A stretch of 63,269 nucleotides of DNA from an uncultured Roseburia sp. (GTDB taxonomy: Bacteria > Bacillota > Clostridia > Lachnospirales > Lachnospiraceae): contig CAMWKH010000015.1 in NCBI GenBank assembly GCA_947174805.1, forward strand, positions 1-63,269. Reading direction: 5' to 3'. The position numbers and the translations under genes were made by a program. Numbering within the stretch: position 1 is the first letter of the stretch; the number at the start of each line of letters is the position of its first letter. The notes beneath the pieces were generated by a model. The model saw only the letters and a list, made by a program, of their open reading frames with translations. It made no database searches and was not told the origin of the DNA. Positions 8,223 through 17,912 of this stretch are shown here, piece by piece.

Positions 8223-11200
8223 ATGAGCAATGTAAGAAGAGTTTATGTGGAAAAGAAACCGGATTTTGCCGTACAGGCCAAGGAATTAAAGTCTGAGATT
8301 AAAAGTTATCTTGGAATTAAGACTTTAGAGGAAGTCAGGGTTTTAATCCGCTATGATATTGAAAATATTTCTGACGATACCTATGGGAAGGCCATTCACA
8401 CAGTATTTTCCGAGCCGCCTGTGGATCTTGTCTATGAGGAGGGTTTTGATTTAAAAGGCGGGCAGACCTTCAGCGTGGAATTTTTGCCGGGACAGTTTGA
8501 CCAGAGGGCGGATTCGGCGGAACAGTGCGTAAAACTGCTAAATGAAAAGGAGGAGCCGGTAATCCGCACAGCTACGACCTATGTGATTACCGGGGATGTG
8601 AGCAGTGAGCAGCTTTCGGCGATTAAAGAGCACTGTATCAATCCCGTGGATTCCAGGGAGGCAGACCCCAAAAAACCGGAGACTTTGATTACAAAGTTTG
8701 AGGAGCCGGAGGATGTAAAGATTTTTCAGGGATTTCTTTCTTTGCCGGAACAGGATTTAAAGGAGCTTTACCGCTCATTAAACCTTGCCATGACATTTAA
8801 AGATTTTCTCCATATTCAGAACTATTTTAAGAATGAAGAAAAACGTGACCCTTCCATGACGGAAATCAGGGTGCTGGACACATACTGGTCAGACCATTGC
8901 CGCCATACCACTTTTTCCACGGAGCTCACGGAGGTGACTTTTCAGGAGGGGGATTATAAAAAACCCATGCAGGAGACTTATGAAGATTATCTTGCAACTT
9001 ACAAAAATCTATATGCAGGCAGGGACGACAAGTTCGTGTGCCTGATGGATATTGCCCTTATGGCTATGAAGAGGCTTAAAAAAGAGGGAAAGTTACAGGA
9101 CCAGGAGGAATCCGACGAGATCAATGCCTGCTCTATCGTAGTGCCTGTGGAGGTGGACGGAAAAACAGAGGAGTGGCTTGTGAATTTTAAAAACGAGACA
9201 CATAACCATCCCACAGAGATTGAGCCTTTCGGCGGGGCGGCTACCTGCCTTGGGGGGGCAATCCGAGACCCCTTGTCGGGAAGGACTTATGTGTACCAGG
9301 CCATGCGTGTCACAGGAGCTGCAGACCCCACTGTGTCTGTGAAGGATACCATGAAAGGAAAGCTTCCCCAGAAAAAACTGGTGCGGGGAGCTGCAAACGG
9401 CTACAGTTCTTACGGAAACCAGATTGGACTTGCCACAGGGTATGTGAAGGAAATCTATCATCCAAATTACGTGGCAAAGCGCATGGAAATCGGCGCAGTG
9501 ATGGGGGCGGCCCCCAGGCGGGCAGTGCAGAGGCTTACCTCTGACCCGGGGGATATCATTATCCTTTTGGGGGGACGAACCGGAAGGGATGGCTGCGGCG
9601 GCGCCACCGGCTCTTCTAAGGCCCACAATACGGCTTCCATTGACACCTGCGGAGCGGAAGTGCAGAAGGGAAATCCTCCTACGGAGCGAAAAATCCAGAG
9701 ACTGTTCCGAAGGGAGGAAGTCAGCCATATTATAAAGAAGTGCAATGATTTTGGCGCAGGGGGAGTTTCCGTTGCCATCGGCGAACTGGCGGACGGCCTT
9801 CGGGTGGATTTGGATCAGGTGCCAAAAAAATATGCGGGCTTGGACGGGACAGAGATTGCTATTTCCGAATCTCAGGAGAGGATGGCTGTTGTGGTTGCCC
9901 CTGAGGATGCAGAGCAGTTTTTGGAATACGCAAAAGAAGAAAATTTGGAGGCGGTAAAAGTTGCCGTTGTGACAGAGGAGCCCCGCCTTGTCCTTAGCTG
10001 GAGGGGAAAGGAAGTAGTAAATATCTCCCGGGCATTCTTAGATACAAACGGCGCCCATCAGGAGACGAAAGTCTCCGTGGATATTCCGTCGAAAGAGGAG
10101 TGTTACCTGGATAAAATTTCAACGCAAAAAGTAAAAGAGGCTCTTGACAAAAATGATATAAGGGCGGCATGGCTTGCGGAATTTGCGGATTTGAATGTTT
10201 GTTCCCAGAAGGGCCTGGTGGAACGGTTTGACGGCTCTATCGGGGCGGGAAGTGTGTTTATGCCCTACGGCGGCCGCTATCAGCTCACAGAGACCCAGAG
10301 CATGGTGGCAAAGCTTCCCGTAGCCGGGGGGAAAACAGATACTGTTACGATGATGAGTTACGGTTTTGACCCCTATTTGTCCTCCTGGAGCCCTTATCAC
10401 GGGGCTGTGTATGCCGTGTTGGAATCTGTGTCCCGGATTGTGGCGGCTGGAGGGGATTTTCATAAGATTCGTTTTACCTTCCAGGAGTATTTCAGGAGAA
10501 TGTCCGAGGAACCCTCCCGTTGGAGCCAGCCTCTGGCAGCTCTTTTGGGGGCCTACAATGCCCAGATTGGATTCGGACTGCCCTCCATTGGGGGAAAAGA
10601 CAGTATGTCCGGCAGCTTTAATGAAATTGACGTTCCTCCAACCCTGGTATCTTTCGCCGTGGATGTGGCAAAAGAGAAAGATATCCTTACCCCGGAACTT
10701 AAGAATCCTGGAAATGAACTTGTCTTATTTACTGTTCCAAGGGATGCATATGACCTGCCGGTGTATGAGACTGTGATGAAAATATATGATGCGGTTCACG
10801 AACTCACAGAAAAGCGTGCCCTTATCTCTGTGTATGCTTTGGACGGAAAAGGACTTGCGGCGGCCCTTGGCAAAATGGCATTCGGCAATAAACTGGGAGT
10901 TACCCTTTCGGATACGGTATCATTAGAGACACTCTTTGCCCCGGGATTTGGAAATCTGGCGGCGGAAGTTCCTTCCGGTAAAATGGAGGAAGTGAAGAAA
11001 ACATTTGAGGCAGCAGGGCTTTTGGACTTTGTAACCTCTGTGGGCAGGGTAAATGAAGAGTCCGCCTTTATCTATGGAGATATGAAACTTTCCATGGAGG
11101 ATGCCATTTTGGCATGGACGAACACATTGGAAAAAGTGTTCCCCACCAGGGCAGCCTTTAATACAAAAGAAGTTAAAACGGATATTTATAAGGCAGATAC

Positions 11201-12026
11201 TGTGTATGTGTGCAGACATAAAGTGGCAAAACCCACAGTGTTTATTCCTGTGTTTCCGGGAACAAACTGTGAGTATGACAGTGCCAGGGCCTTTGAGGCG
11301 GCAGGGGCTGATGTGATTACAAAAGTTTTTAAGAATTTAAGTGAGGAGGATATCAGGGATTCTGTTGAGATATTTGAGAAGGCCATTGCAAAATCCCAGA
11401 TTATCATGTTCCCGGGAGGATTTTCCGCCGGGGATGAGCCGGAAGGCTCCGCAAAATTCTTTGCCACTGCATTCCGCAATGCCCGTTTAAAAGAGGCGGT
11501 AAATAAATTGTTAAATGAGAGGGACGGTTTGATGCTGGGCATCTGCAACGGTTTCCAGGCGCTGATAAAACTGGGGCTTTTGCCTTACGGGGAAATCAGG
11601 GAACAGTCACCGGATTCCCCCACACTTACCTATAACACCATTGGCCGCCATATCAGCAAGATGGTATATACAAAAGTTGTGACAAATAAATCCCCCTGGC
11701 TTACAGGTGCTGTGACGGGAGAGGTTTACTGCAATCCGGCTTCCCACGGGGAGGGGCGTTTTGTTGCGACGGGAGAGTGGATTGACAAACTTTTTGCCAA
11801 CGGACAGGTAGCCACCCAGTATGTCAATGAAAGCGGCGCACCCACGATGGACGAAGAGTGGAATGTAAACGGCTCCTATGCAGCCATTGAGGGCATCACC
11901 AGCCCCGATGGGCGTATCCTTGGGAAAATGGCCCACGCAGAGCGCATCGGAGAAAGTGTTGCAATCAACATTTACGGAGAGCAGGATATGAAGCTGTTTG
12001 CATCCGGGGTGAATTATTTTAAATAA
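8223..12026 (+). CDS. purL: Phosphoribosylformylglycinamidine synthase, single-chain type
   Basis: The 1,267-residue enzyme converts FGAR, glutamine and ATP to FGAM in purine synthesis. The N-terminal part carries DTYWSDHCRHTTF, the central part the ATP-binding GGAATCLGGAIRDPLSGRTY, and the second half the domain beginning near EFADLNVCSQKGLVERFDGSIG. The C-terminal ~260 residues form a class I glutaminase with FPGTNCEYD, FPGGFSAGDEPEGSAKF, the nucleophile in LGICNGFQ and the HGEGRF His/Glu. It is therefore the large all-in-one form, not PurLQS. ATG 8223 follows GGAGGAAGAACC. No purine riboswitch is visible upstream, and the other pur genes are not in the window. The response regulator of module 1 begins 10 nt after the stop. 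Confidence 0.96.
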   Translation: MSNVRRVYVEKKPDFAVQAKELKSEIKSYLGIKTLEEVRVLIRYDIENISDDTYGKAIHTVFSEPPVDLVYEEGFDLKGGQTFSVEFLPGQFDQRADSAEQCVKLLNEKEEPVIRTATTYVITGDVSSEQLSAIKEHCINPVDSREADPKKPETLITKFEEPEDVKIFQGFLSLPEQDLKELYRSLNLAMTFKDFLHIQNYFKNEEKRDPSMTEIRVLDTYWSDHCRHTTFSTELTEVTFQEGDYKKPMQETYEDYLATYKNLYAGRDDKFVCLMDIALMAMKRLKKEGKLQDQEESDEINACSIVVPVEVDGKTEEWLVNFKNETHNHPTEIEPFGGAATCLGGAIRDPLSGRTYVYQAMRVTGAADPTVSVKDTMKGKLPQKKLVRGAANGYSSYGNQIGLATGYVKEIYHPNYVAKRMEIGAVMGAAPRRAVQRLTSDPGDIIILLGGRTGRDGCGGATGSSKAHNTASIDTCGAEVQKGNPPTERKIQRLFRREEVSHIIKKCNDFGAGGVSVAIGELADGLRVDLDQVPKKYAGLDGTEIAISESQERMAVVVAPEDAEQFLEYAKEENLEAVKVAVVTEEPRLVLSWRGKEVVNISRAFLDTNGAHQETKVSVDIPSKEECYLDKISTQKVKEALDKNDIRAAWLAEFADLNVCSQKGLVERFDGSIGAGSVFMPYGGRYQLTETQSMVAKLPVAGGKTDTVTMMSYGFDPYLSSWSPYHGAVYAVLESVSRIVAAGGDFHKIRFTFQEYFRRMSEEPSRWSQPLAALLGAYNAQIGFGLPSIGGKDSMSGSFNEIDVPPTLVSFAVDVAKEKDILTPELKNPGNELVLFTVPRDAYDLPVYETVMKIYDAVHELTEKRALISVYALDGKGLAAALGKMAFGNKLGVTLSDTVSLETLFAPGFGNLAAEVPSGKMEEVKKTFEAAGLLDFVTSVGRVNEESAFIYGDMKLSMEDAILAWTNTLEKVFPTRAAFNTKEVKTDIYKADTVYVCRHKVAKPTVFIPVFPGTNCEYDSARAFEAAGADVITKVFKNLSEEDIRDSVEIFEKAIAKSQIIMFPGGFSAGDEPEGSAKFFATAFRNARLKEAVNKLLNERDGLMLGICNGFQALIKLGLLPYGEIREQSPDSPTLTYNTIGRHISKMVYTKVVTNKSPWLTGAVTGEVYCNPASHGEGRFVATGEWIDKLFANGQVATQYVNESGAPTMDEEWNVNGSYAAIEGITSPDGRILGKMAHAERIGESVAINIYGEQDMKLFASGVNYFK

Positions 12027-12035
12027 GGTTATCAT

Positions 12036-12710
12036 ATGCAGTCAATTTTAATTTTAGAAGATGATGAAAATTTAAACAGAGGAATTTCTTTAAAGCTGGG
12101 CAGGGAAGGCTATCAGGTCTTCTCTGCTTCTTCTGTGTTTGAAGGAAAAAAGATTTTTTTAAAAGAAAAAGTGGAGATGGTTATCAGTGACATTAATCTT
12201 CCTGACGGGAGCGGCCTTGATTTTGGAGCCTGGGTGAGGGAAAACAGCGCCTGTTATCTTTTGTATTTAACGGCAAGGGATACGGAAATTGACATGATAA
12301 ACGGCTATGATACGGGAGCGGACGATTACATGACAAAGCCATTTTCCCTGGCGGTGCTGATTTCCAAAGTAAATGCCCTGATGCGCAGGTTAGAGGGATT
12401 GGAATATGATGTTTTATGTTCCGGGGATATCGAGTTCCACAAAAAAGAGATGCAGGTGAAAAAGAAGGGGGAAATGTTGTCCCTCAGCAGGACGGAAATG
12501 CTTCTTCTTTTATATTTTTTGGAAAACCCGGGGCAGATTTTGACAAAGGAACAGATTCTTACGAAAATTTGGGGGAACGACGGGCAGTTTGTGGAGGATA
12601 ATACGGTGAATGTAAATATCAGCAGGTTAAAAAGCAAGATAGGCACAGATTGTATTTCCAATGTAAGAGGGCTGGGGTATATATGGACAGAAAAAACAGA
12701 CAAAAAATAG
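12036..12710 (+). CDS. OmpR/PhoB-family response regulator (module 1)
   Basis: The 224-residue protein has a receiver domain with acidic pocket EDD (residues 8-10), phospho-acceptor D52 in VISDINLPDGSG and the conserved Lys in YMTKPF. Its C-terminal winged helix carries VEDNTVNVNISRLKSKIG and VRGLGYIW. It starts 10 nt after purL behind a modest AAGG site and overlaps the kinase gene by 28 nt, so the two are translationally coupled. The likely target is the inverted repeat before the adjacent ABC transporter genes. Confidence 0.93.
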   Translation: MQSILILEDDENLNRGISLKLGREGYQVFSASSVFEGKKIFLKEKVEMVISDINLPDGSGLDFGAWVRENSACYLLYLTARDTEIDMINGYDTGADDYMTKPFSLAVLISKVNALMRRLEGLEYDVLCSGDIEFHKKEMQVKKKGEMLSLSRTEMLLLLYFLENPGQILTKEQILTKIWGNDGQFVEDNTVNVNISRLKSKIGTDCISNVRGLGYIWTEKTDKK

Positions 12711-13849
12711 GAAACATAATATTAATCTTTGCTGTTTTTCTGCTGGTGCTTTTTGGCGCATTGTTCTGTATCAGGGAAAACGCCAGGCTTGCAGGAAAAC
12801 AAAGGGAAGAACTTACCACAGTGTATTCGGAGCGGAAAGAGGGACTGGCAGAAATCTGCAGATATTATGATAGAAAGCAGAGAGAAAACATTACAGAATA
12901 TTTTATTTTTGCAGGCGCTGTTGTTGTTGTTTCTGTGATTCTGTTGGAGCTGCAGATAAGATTAAGAGAGAGGAAATATTCCCAGTGTCTCATAAAAAAT
13001 CTTCATCTTTTTGAGGAGCAGTTACAGCAGTTCAGGCAGGGAAGCTATGAGATAAGGGAAGAGGCGGACTGTAAAGGTGTGGATAAGGAGACAGGGCTTG
13101 CCATGCTGCAGATGGGGGAATGTATTTTGGCATTGGGGAAGTATTTTTCCATGCTGAGAGAAAAATTAGAGCGGGAGGAAGATGCCACAAAGTCTTTGAT
13201 TACAGATATATCCCATCAGTTAAAAACTCCCCTGGCCGCCGTGCGGTTAAATTATGAGATGATACAGGAGGAATGTCTCACAGAAGAGGAGCGGCGGGAG
13301 TTTTTAGAGAGGGAGGAACAGGAAATAGACAAGCTGGAAAGCCTTTTGGAGGAGCTTATGAAGCTGTCCCGGTTAGAGAGCCGCATGATTCAGTTAAAGC
13401 GGGAGAGGGTAAATTTTAAGGAATTGATTTTAGAAGCCATAAATCAGGTATATATGAAGGCACATTCCCGGAAGATTGAAATCCAGGCAGATATTCCAAA
13501 GGACATTTGGCTTTCCCTGGATAAAAAATGGACGGTGGAGGCTATAGTAAATGTGCTGGATAATGCGATTAAATACTCCATGCCAAAAGGAGTGGTGAAA
13601 GTTGGGGTAACCGCATGGAAAAATATGGTGTGCCTTGAGATAGAGGATGAGGGAATCGGGATTTCATCCCAGGAGCTCCATAAGATTTTCCACAGGTTTT
13701 ACCGGGGAGATAGGGCTTTGGAAATGGTAAAAGAGGGAGCCGGGGTAGGGCTTTATCTCACCAGGCGTATTTTGGAGGATGAAGGGGGAACTATTGTAGC
13801 AAAGAGAAAAAAAACAGGGACGGTTTTTCAGATTACATTGACGATATGA
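12683..13849 (+). CDS. Sensor histidine kinase (module 1)
   Basis: The start is taken at ATG 12683 (MDRKNRQKIGN), giving 388 residues. Two membrane segments (about 11-30 and 74-93) flank an extracytoplasmic loop of about 43 residues. The dimerisation/phosphotransfer helix carries H178 in DISHQLKTPLAA, and the HATPase domain shows NVLDNAIKYS, DEGIGIS and GAGVGLYL. An in-frame start 33 nt upstream adds a stretch without an SD. The loop is too small for a typical ligand-binding domain, which fits sensing through, or together with, the neighbouring transporter. It is paired with the preceding regulator. Confidence 0.92.
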   Translation: MDRKNRQKIGNIILIFAVFLLVLFGALFCIRENARLAGKQREELTTVYSERKEGLAEICRYYDRKQRENITEYFIFAGAVVVVSVILLELQIRLRERKYSQCLIKNLHLFEEQLQQFRQGSYEIREEADCKGVDKETGLAMLQMGECILALGKYFSMLREKLEREEDATKSLITDISHQLKTPLAAVRLNYEMIQEECLTEEERREFLEREEQEIDKLESLLEELMKLSRLESRMIQLKRERVNFKELILEAINQVYMKAHSRKIEIQADIPKDIWLSLDKKWTVEAIVNVLDNAIKYSMPKGVVKVGVTAWKNMVCLEIEDEGIGISSQELHKIFHRFYRGDRALEMVKEGAGVGLYLTRRILEDEGGTIVAKRKKTGTVFQITLTI

Positions 13850-13888
13850 AAACCCTTACAAAACTGTAATAGTTTTTGTAAGGGTTTT
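13849..13888 (+). terminator. Hairpin after the module 1 kinase, possible terminator
   Basis: AAAACCCTTACAAAACT pairs with AGTTTTTGTAAGGGTTTT (one extra A), giving a ~17-bp stem that ends in TTTT. It overlaps the 14-bp regulator-box candidate at 13856-13869, so the symmetry may serve the DNA site, the RNA or both. Confidence 0.5.
13856..13869 (+). promoter_or_regulatory. BceR-type regulator box upstream of transporter 1
   Basis: TTACA-AAAC-TGTAA is a perfect inverted repeat with a 4-nt spacer. It agrees with the TnACA-N4-TGTAA pattern I recall for BceR-like response regulators. It ends 34 nt before a TATACT (-10 candidate, 13904-13909), and no convincing -35 is present, as expected for an activator-dependent promoter. 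The same arrangement is found at the other two transporter operons here. Confidence 0.65.
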
Positions 13889-13903
13889 GTAATTCCCGGG
13901 AAG

Positions 13904-13909
13904 TATACT
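13904..13909 (+). promoter_or_regulatory. -10 element of transporter operon 1
   Basis: TATACT lies 39 nt upstream of the ATPase start and 34 nt after the regulator box. No TTGACA-like hexamer sits 16-18 nt before it. Confidence 0.5.
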
Positions 13910-13947
13910 TAAAAAAACAAAAAACAATTTGGAAGGAGATTCATGAT

Positions 13948-14616
13948 ATGGGCAGTATTGTAAAAGTAAAAAACTTGGTGAAATATTACGGGTCTGAAGG
14001 AAATGTTGTAAAGGCGGTGGACCATACGGATTTGGAGATAGAGAGGGGGAGGTTTACGGCGATTATCGGCCGTTCCGGCTCGGGAAAGTCTACATTGCTC
14101 CATCTCTTAGGCGGCCTTGACACGCCGGATTCGGGAAACGTATTTATAGAGGAAAAAGATATGTATGCCCTAAAGGGGGATGCCCTGGCCGCATTCCGCA
14201 GGGAAAAAATAGGTTTTATTTTTCAGGATTTTAACCTGATTCCCTCCCTTACAGTGTGGGAGAATGTTGTGCTGCCTTTAGGCCTTGCCGGAAAGAAAGT
14301 CAATGAGAGAGATGTGATGGATGTGTTAAAAAATATCGGAATAGATGAGAAAAAAAATGCACTGCCAAACACGCTTTCCGGGGGGCAGAAACAGAGATGC
14401 GCCATTGCCAGGGCTCTGGTTTCTTCCCCGGCGATTATCCTTGCAGATGAGCCCACGGGAAATTTAGATTCCCAGACAGAGCAGGAAGTGATGAGCATCT
14501 TAAAAAAATGCGTCAGGGATTACGGGCAGACATTAATTATGATTACTCATGACGAGGCCATTGCCCAGATGGCGGATGTGGTAGTTATGATTGAGGACGG
14601 AAAGGTGGTAAAATAA
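13948..14616 (+). CDS. ABC transporter ATPase, MacB/LolD/BceA class (module 1)
   Basis: The 222-residue nucleotide-binding protein has Walker A GRSGSGKST, Q-loop FQDFNLIPSLTVWENV, signature LSGGQKQR, Walker [13 protein letters not shown] and the H-loop histidine in MITHDE. It belongs to the class that pairs with FtsX-type permeases to drive lipoprotein, peptide or antibiotic-related transport. An AGGAG site 9 nt upstream supports ATG 13948. Its TAA overlaps the permease ATG by one base, so the two genes form an operon. Confidence 0.95.
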   Translation: MGSIVKVKNLVKYYGSEGNVVKAVDHTDLEIERGRFTAIIGRSGSGKSTLLHLLGGLDTPDSGNVFIEEKDMYALKGDALAAFRREKIGFIFQDFNLIPSLTVWENVVLPLGLAGKKVNERDVMDVLKNIGIDEKKNALPNTLSGGQKQRCAIARALVSSPAIILADEPTGNLDSQTEQEVMSILKKCVRDYGQTLIMITHDEAIAQMADVVVMIEDGKVVK

Positions 14617-17075
14617 TGTCTATGGTAAGAAGAATTGCAGTCCAAAATATGAAGTATCACAAAAGCAAAAATATTCTTATTGGAATCGCCATATTTTTAA
14701 CAACGCTGCTTTTGTTCCTGGTTCCCACCATGGGGAAGGATATGATAGAAGGCCAGTATGCAGTTACCAATAAAATGTACCCAAGCTGGCATGCCCTGGT
14801 TCGTGGGGTCAATGAGGAGACAGTAAAAAAACTTTCGGTGAGCCATGAAGTTATGGTTTACGGATTGAGAAGTGACGTGGGTACTATGCCGGTAAAAGAT
14901 GCCCAGATTTCCATGATGTTTTTAGACGACCATGGCATGGCCCTTAACAATATGGAACTGCTGGAAGGGAATATGCCCCAGCAAGAAAATGAGATTGTGG
15001 TATCCCAGGGGATTTTAAAGTGTCTGGGGCAAAAAGCCGAAATCGGGGATACCATAAATGTTCCCTACCAGGTAATGCACGGGGGGATATTGGATTACAC
15101 AAAAGAGAAAGACTTTGTGGTAACAGGTTTTTTGGAGGATGCCACAGAAGACCAGACAATGTTTAACGCACTGGTGTCGGAAGCTTTTTTAAGGAGCGAG
15201 GTGCCGGGGGAGGAAATTGTTTACCGTTTTCTGTTTCAGGTTTTGACAGAAGAGGATGAGACGACAACACAGATACAAGAGCGGATTTTAAAAATGACAG
15301 GGCGTCTTGGAATAGCAGAGACGGATGTCCGGGTAAATACTGAATATCTGGGGGCAAATTATGTAGACCCGGTTATGGTGTCTGTGATTGTGGGAATTAT
15401 GTGCATTATCGTTCTGGCTGGAGTGATTACCATTTACAGTATTTATTATGTGGGACTTTCTGACAGAGTCCGAGAATTTGGAAAAATTAAGGCTATGGGG
15501 GCATCTAAAAAGCAGCTCAAAGGTATGGTGCTCTGGGAGGGGATGTCTGTGGCTATGATTGCAATGCCCATTGGCCTGATTCTTGGGACTATCCTCACCA
15601 AAATCATTTTACTTTCTATAGTAAACGTCAGCGCAAATGACAACGCTTATACGGGGGTATTAAAAGAGGTGATTTCTTCCGGGGATGTGCAGCTTTACCA
15701 TGTTTCCCTGTATGTGCTGGCCGTTGTAGTTACACTTCTCACCGTGGGATTGGCCCTGCACAAGCCTATGCGTGTTGTCTCAAAAATATCGGAGATTGAA
15801 GCCATCCGTTTTCAGGGGACGGAGGGGCAGACCGGGAAGGGGCAAAAAAAATACAGAAAAAGCCATAAGGAAATATCTGTTTTGGGACTTGCAAAAATAT
15901 ATCTGTTGGGCAAAAAGAAAAATAGTTTTATCACCATACTTGCAATGTCTATTACAGGAATTTTTGTTATCGTGGTGGCAACGGTTTTATCCTGTGCAGA
16001 CCCGAAAAAGAGCGCCGACGCTTCCCTCACGGGACAGTACGAAATCTCCGCTATTACACAGTCGGGAAACAGGGAACACCCGGAATGGGAGTGGAGTTAT
16101 GTGATAAAAGACAATCCTCTTACGGAAGAATTAAAACAGCAGATTTTAGAAATAGACGGTGTGACATCCGTGGTGACTTTTACGGAAGCCTTTGTCACCT
16201 CAGATACTTTTGAGGGAGAAACCTGGGGCATAAAGGGAGTGCCTGAGGAGTATGCAGATTTTCTTTTGGACGGAATCATTGAGGGAAGCGCCGCCTATGA
16301 GGATTTAAAAACCGGAACAAAATGTATTCTGGACAAGAATATGCTCTACTGGTTTCCTGATATAAAGCTGGGAGATACCCTGGAACTTAAGGTGTCGGAC
16401 GGGACAGAGAAAACTGTGGAGGTGGAAGTCATTGCCATATCAGATTTTCCCTCAGGATTCTCACAGTTTCAGTATTTGTTTATGGCCTCAGAGGGGCTTG
16501 GTAAAATCTGTGACGGAGATTTAAAAGGCACATATTCTGTTTTTGCAAAAGAGAGGTATAATAAGGATACCCTTTCCGCCTTTGAAGAGCTGATGGAAGG
16601 AAACGAAAGGTGTCAGTTAAATACCTGGAAAAAAGAGTACGACCAGTGGAAAAGCGCACTTTTGGTCACAACGGCAGCAGCTTATGCCTTTCTTGGGATT
16701 TTAGGGGCTATCTGTATTATGAATGTGATCAATACCATGATTCACAGTGTACACATCCGAAAAAAGGAAATCGGGATGATGCAGGCCATGGGAATGACAA
16801 ACCATCAGCTTGTAAAAATGCTTCGCACGGAAGGCCTGTTTTATACTGCGGGAACCCTGCTTATTTCTGTGGGACTGGGGAGCATCCTTGGGTATCCTGT
16901 ATTTTTAATGGCGAAGGATCAGGGCTGGTTTAATATCAGGGAGTATCATTATCCCTATGCGGCTGTTGTTATTGTGATGGTGATTCTTCTAATTGTTCAG
17001 ATGTTTCTGGCAGGGGCGCTGGGAGGAAAAGTGAAAAAGGAATCTCTGATTGAGAGGATACGTTACAGCGAATAG
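14616..17075 (+). CDS. FtsX-type ABC transporter permease, two FtsX domains (module 1)
   Basis: The 819-residue protein has about eight membrane segments: one near 22-40, three around 255-375, one near 440-460 and three in the last 150 residues. They flank two large extracytoplasmic domains of roughly 200 residues each. FtsX-like signatures include VREFGKIKAMGASKKQLKGMVLWEG and IRKKEIGMMQAMGMTNHQLVKMLRTEG. This duplicated layout differs from the ten-segment BceB type. Together with the ATPase it probably moves or removes a membrane-active compound or peptide, but the substrate is not evident. Confidence 0.92.
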   Translation: MSMVRRIAVQNMKYHKSKNILIGIAIFLTTLLLFLVPTMGKDMIEGQYAVTNKMYPSWHALVRGVNEETVKKLSVSHEVMVYGLRSDVGTMPVKDAQISMMFLDDHGMALNNMELLEGNMPQQENEIVVSQGILKCLGQKAEIGDTINVPYQVMHGGILDYTKEKDFVVTGFLEDATEDQTMFNALVSEAFLRSEVPGEEIVYRFLFQVLTEEDETTTQIQERILKMTGRLGIAETDVRVNTEYLGANYVDPVMVSVIVGIMCIIVLAGVITIYSIYYVGLSDRVREFGKIKAMGASKKQLKGMVLWEGMSVAMIAMPIGLILGTILTKIILLSIVNVSANDNAYTGVLKEVISSGDVQLYHVSLYVLAVVVTLLTVGLALHKPMRVVSKISEIEAIRFQGTEGQTGKGQKKYRKSHKEISVLGLAKIYLLGKKKNSFITILAMSITGIFVIVVATVLSCADPKKSADASLTGQYEISAITQSGNREHPEWEWSYVIKDNPLTEELKQQILEIDGVTSVVTFTEAFVTSDTFEGETWGIKGVPEEYADFLLDGIIEGSAAYEDLKTGTKCILDKNMLYWFPDIKLGDTLELKVSDGTEKTVEVEVIAISDFPSGFSQFQYLFMASEGLGKICDGDLKGTYSVFAKERYNKDTLSAFEELMEGNERCQLNTWKKEYDQWKSALLVTTAAAYAFLGILGAICIMNVINTMIHSVHIRKKEIGMMQAMGMTNHQLVKMLRTEGLFYTAGTLLISVGLGSILGYPVFLMAKDQGWFNIREYHYPYAAVVIVMVILLIVQMFLAGALGGKVKKESLIERIRYSE

Positions 17076-17117
17076 CCATTAAACATCTGTCTGTGAAAAG
17101 TACCGGCGTATTCCCCT

Positions 17118-17144
17118 TAAGAAAGCCATCTGTTCTGCCGATAT
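17118..17144 (+). promoter_or_regulatory. Sigma-D (FliA-type) promoter
   Basis: TAAG (17118-17121), 15 nt, then GCCGATAT (17137-17144) matches the sigma-D consensus TAAA-N15-GCCGATAT at 11 of 12 positions. It lies 66 nt upstream of the next coding start. Such promoters normally control motility, chemotaxis or autolysin genes. Confidence 0.7.
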
Positions 17145-17210
17145 AAAGACTATAGCATATAAAGGGAATTAATGGCCGGTTTTGGCCGATATAACAGGGA
17201 GGTTATGCCG

Positions 17211-17894
17211 ATGAACAAAGTGGGAAGCTACGGAGCGTATCAGGCAAATAGTTACGACAGTACGCTGAAAAATCAGAAAAGCAGACAGAGCAAAAAAACA
17301 GATAAAAATCAGGGGCCAGGCGGTGTAAAGAAGGACACGCCAAAACTTAGCGCCAATGCCAAAGCATTGCTGGCAGAGCTTAAGAGAAGATACGGAAATA
17401 TGGACTTTATGGTGGCAAGTTTTAATTCCGATGAGGAAGCCCAAAGTTATCTCTCCAGGGGGACCAAAGAGTACAGTGTGTTAATCGACCCGGAAGAGTT
17501 GGAAAAAATGGCGGCGGATCCTGATTACAAAGAGAAGAATCTTTCCATTATCGAAGAGTCCACGGGAAAATTGAAAGAGATAAAAGACCAGCTTTCGGAT
17601 AAAGAAGACGAGGTGGTAAACCTTGGAGTTTCTATCGGAAAAGACGGGACGGTATCTTACTTTGCAGAACTTCAGAAAATGAGCGATAAGCAGAGAGAGC
17701 ATATAGAGAAGACAAAGGAGGCAAAGAGAGAAGAAAGCGCAAAGGCTGCAAAAGAAAAGGAGAAAAAAGATTACGGCAAGCGGACCACCGTGAAAGCAAA
17801 TTCCGTGGAGGAACTCCTTGATAAAATTCGGAATGTGGACTGGGATAAGGTGAAAGAAGAAACCACCGGCAGCCATTTTGATTACAGCATTTAA
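17211..17894 (+). CDS. DUF6033-like protein of unknown function
   Basis: The start is set at ATG 17211 (MNKVGSYGAYQANSYDS), 8 nt after GGGAGG. An ATG two codons earlier is too close to it. The 227-residue protein is hydrophilic with no signal or membrane segment. It has a Ser/Tyr/Asn-rich N-terminus, a conserved-looking core (LSANAKALLAELKRRYGNMDFMVASFNSDEEAQSYLSRG, then EYSVLIDPEELEKMAADP) and a long Lys/Glu-rich coiled-coil-like region (about 155-195). It resembles what I recall as the DUF6033 family of Clostridia. The sigma-D-type promoter suggests co-expression with late flagellar genes, which is inference. Confidence 0.7.
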   Translation: MNKVGSYGAYQANSYDSTLKNQKSRQSKKTDKNQGPGGVKKDTPKLSANAKALLAELKRRYGNMDFMVASFNSDEEAQSYLSRGTKEYSVLIDPEELEKMAADPDYKEKNLSIIEESTGKLKEIKDQLSDKEDEVVNLGVSIGKDGTVSYFAELQKMSDKQREHIEKTKEAKREESAKAAKEKEKKDYGKRTTVKANSVEELLDKIRNVDWDKVKEETTGSHFDYSI

Positions 17895-17912
17895 ATACCA
17901 GCAGAGAAAGAG

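Noticed and set aside
9093..9728. A long minus-strand open frame inside purL
   Set aside because: It is antisense to a clearly coding, motif-rich region and has low-complexity composition without its own ribosome-binding site.
17187..17194. A second GCCGATAT close to the DUF6033-like gene
   Set aside because: No TAAA-like element lies 14-16 nt before it, so it is not a sigma-D promoter, unlike the copy at 17137-17144.
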